Source: Aureibaculum marinum
GTDB lineage: Bacteria > Bacteroidota > Bacteroidia > Flavobacteriales > Flavobacteriaceae
Reading direction: 5' to 3'
NCBI RefSeq assembly: GCF_003813905.1
Contig: NZ_RPFJ01000001.1
Span: forward strand, 124,001-188,000
DNA: 64,000 bases
Positions within the stretch are counted from its first letter, which is position 1. Each line of letters opens with the position of its first letter. The position numbers were made by a program, and so were the translations under genes. Positions 63,546-64,000 of this stretch are shown piece after piece. The notes under the pieces are model-generated. The model was not told the DNA's origin and made no database searches. It worked only from the letters and a program-made list of their open reading frames with translations.

Positions 63546-63896
63546 ATGGAAGATTTAGTAAAATTTGTACAAAACGAATTTGTAAAAAAAAATGAAGTTC
63601 CTGCATTTTCTGCCGGAGATACAATAACAGTTTATTACGAAATTAAAGAAGGTGATAAAAAACGTACACAGTTTTTTAGAGGTGTAGTTATTCAACGTAG
63701 AGGTCAAGGTGCTTCAGAAACTTTTACCATCAGAAAAATGTCAGGCACTGTAGGTGTTGAAAGAATTTTCCCTATTAACTTACCAGCTATTCAAAAAATA
63801 GAAGTGAATAAAAAAGGTTCTGTTAGAAGAGCTAGAATTTTTTACTTCAGAAATCTTACTGGTAAAAAAGCAAGAATTAAAGAAGCTCAACACTAA
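63546..63896 (+). CDS. rplS: 50S ribosomal protein L19
   Basis: The ATG at 63546 (MEDLVKFVQNEF) gives the usual ~116 residues; the longer frame from 63519 runs through the leader. 'FSAGDTITVYYEI', 'QFFRGVVIQRRGQG', 'GVERIFPINLP' and 'VRRARIFYFRNLTGKKARIKE' (in parts) are L19 signatures. L19 sits at the 30S-50S interface. It is under a structured leader and probably transcribed alone, 269 bp after trmD. Confidence 0.97.
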   Translation: MEDLVKFVQNEFVKKNEVPAFSAGDTITVYYEIKEGDKKRTQFFRGVVIQRRGQGASETFTIRKMSGTVGVERIFPINLPAIQKIEVNKKGSVRRARIFYFRNLTGKKARIKEAQH

Positions 63897-63918
63897 AATA
63901 ATAGTGTTACAAATAATA

Positions 63919-63953
63919 AACCTCATTGTTATAAAATTAGCAATGGGGTTTTT
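63919..63953 (+). terminator. Intrinsic terminator after rplS
   Basis: AACCTCATTG-12 nt-CAATGGGGTT (one G-U pair) followed by TTT, 23 bp after the rplS stop. Confidence 0.75.
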
Positions 63954-64000
63954 CTATTAACAAATGTTAATAACATATATTCATAACTTATTGATAACTA

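Overview
The window reads as a chromosomal segment of a low-GC member of the Flavobacteriaceae (phylum Bacteroidota). Supporting signs are the Bacteroidota -7 promoter box TAnnTTTG in front of many genes, a GLPGLI-family protein, a type IX secretion (T9SS) C-terminal sorting domain, a long-form GAPDH, a SusC-like CarboxypepD_reg/TonB receptor, a short SRP RNA, MenF/hotdog menaquinone genes, a PepSY-like acidic lipoprotein, and weak or absent Shine-Dalgarno sequences. I see no phage, CRISPR array, rRNA, tRNA or intact insertion sequence. Most of the window is ordinary core genome.

Layout. 0-4.3 kb: tail of a probable lytic transglycosylase, an mnmA/FabK-like pair, a fasciclin lipoprotein behind a 32-bp palindrome, and a YwqK-type repeat protein. 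4.5-7.8 kb: HEAT-like protein, purB, a small lipoprotein and a DUF808 membrane protein. 8.0-10.7 kb: a His-rich small protein plus a TonB receptor with a His/Glu-rich loop, a probable metal-uptake locus. 10.8-15.4 kb: Rnk/GreA-like protein, hotdog thioesterase with menF, a pRiA4b-ORF3-like protein, and an ABC-2 exporter. 15.4-16.0 kb: an unusual array of three tandem minus-strand short transcription units, each with a conserved promoter and intrinsic terminator. 16.1-24.6 kb: uvrB, LemA/DUF2207 pair, M28 peptidase, two small conserved proteins, lactonase. 24.7-35.3 kb: transaldolase, SDR, SRP RNA, DUF4199/glycosyltransferase, phosphohexomutase/MsbA-like ABC, nitroreductase, PepD, ureohydrolase. 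35.4-43.4 kb (minus strand): S9 peptidase, GNAT, GAPDH, PepSY-like lipoprotein, HtrA protease. 43.5-47.6 kb: dapF, GNAT, mltG, DUF2279, muramidase-like protein (cell-wall theme). 47.7-50.9 kb: dnaA, LMW-PTP, RsmI-like methylase, divergent thioesterase. 51-54.7 kb: a frameshifted outer-membrane receptor with its GLPGLI partner and a small secreted protein. 54.8-64 kb: yigZ/ribD, GNAT/prmC/AI-2E permease, T9SS cargo protein, phosphorylase-like GT35 protein lacking the PLP lysine, trmD, and rplS with a structured leader.

The best candidate for something undescribed is the tandem small-RNA array at 15407-16010. In all three units the spacing from a TTAACAT-like -33 element to TAAATTTG is exactly 19 nt. 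The terminator stems pair fully as RNA only on the minus strand, where G-U wobbles replace what would be A-C mismatches on plus. Other observations worth checking are the palindrome before the fasciclin gene, several promoters whose box ends 4-5 nt before the start codon (possible leaderless mRNAs), the single-base frameshift in the GLPGLI-linked receptor, and the Lys-to-Thr change in the phosphorylase.
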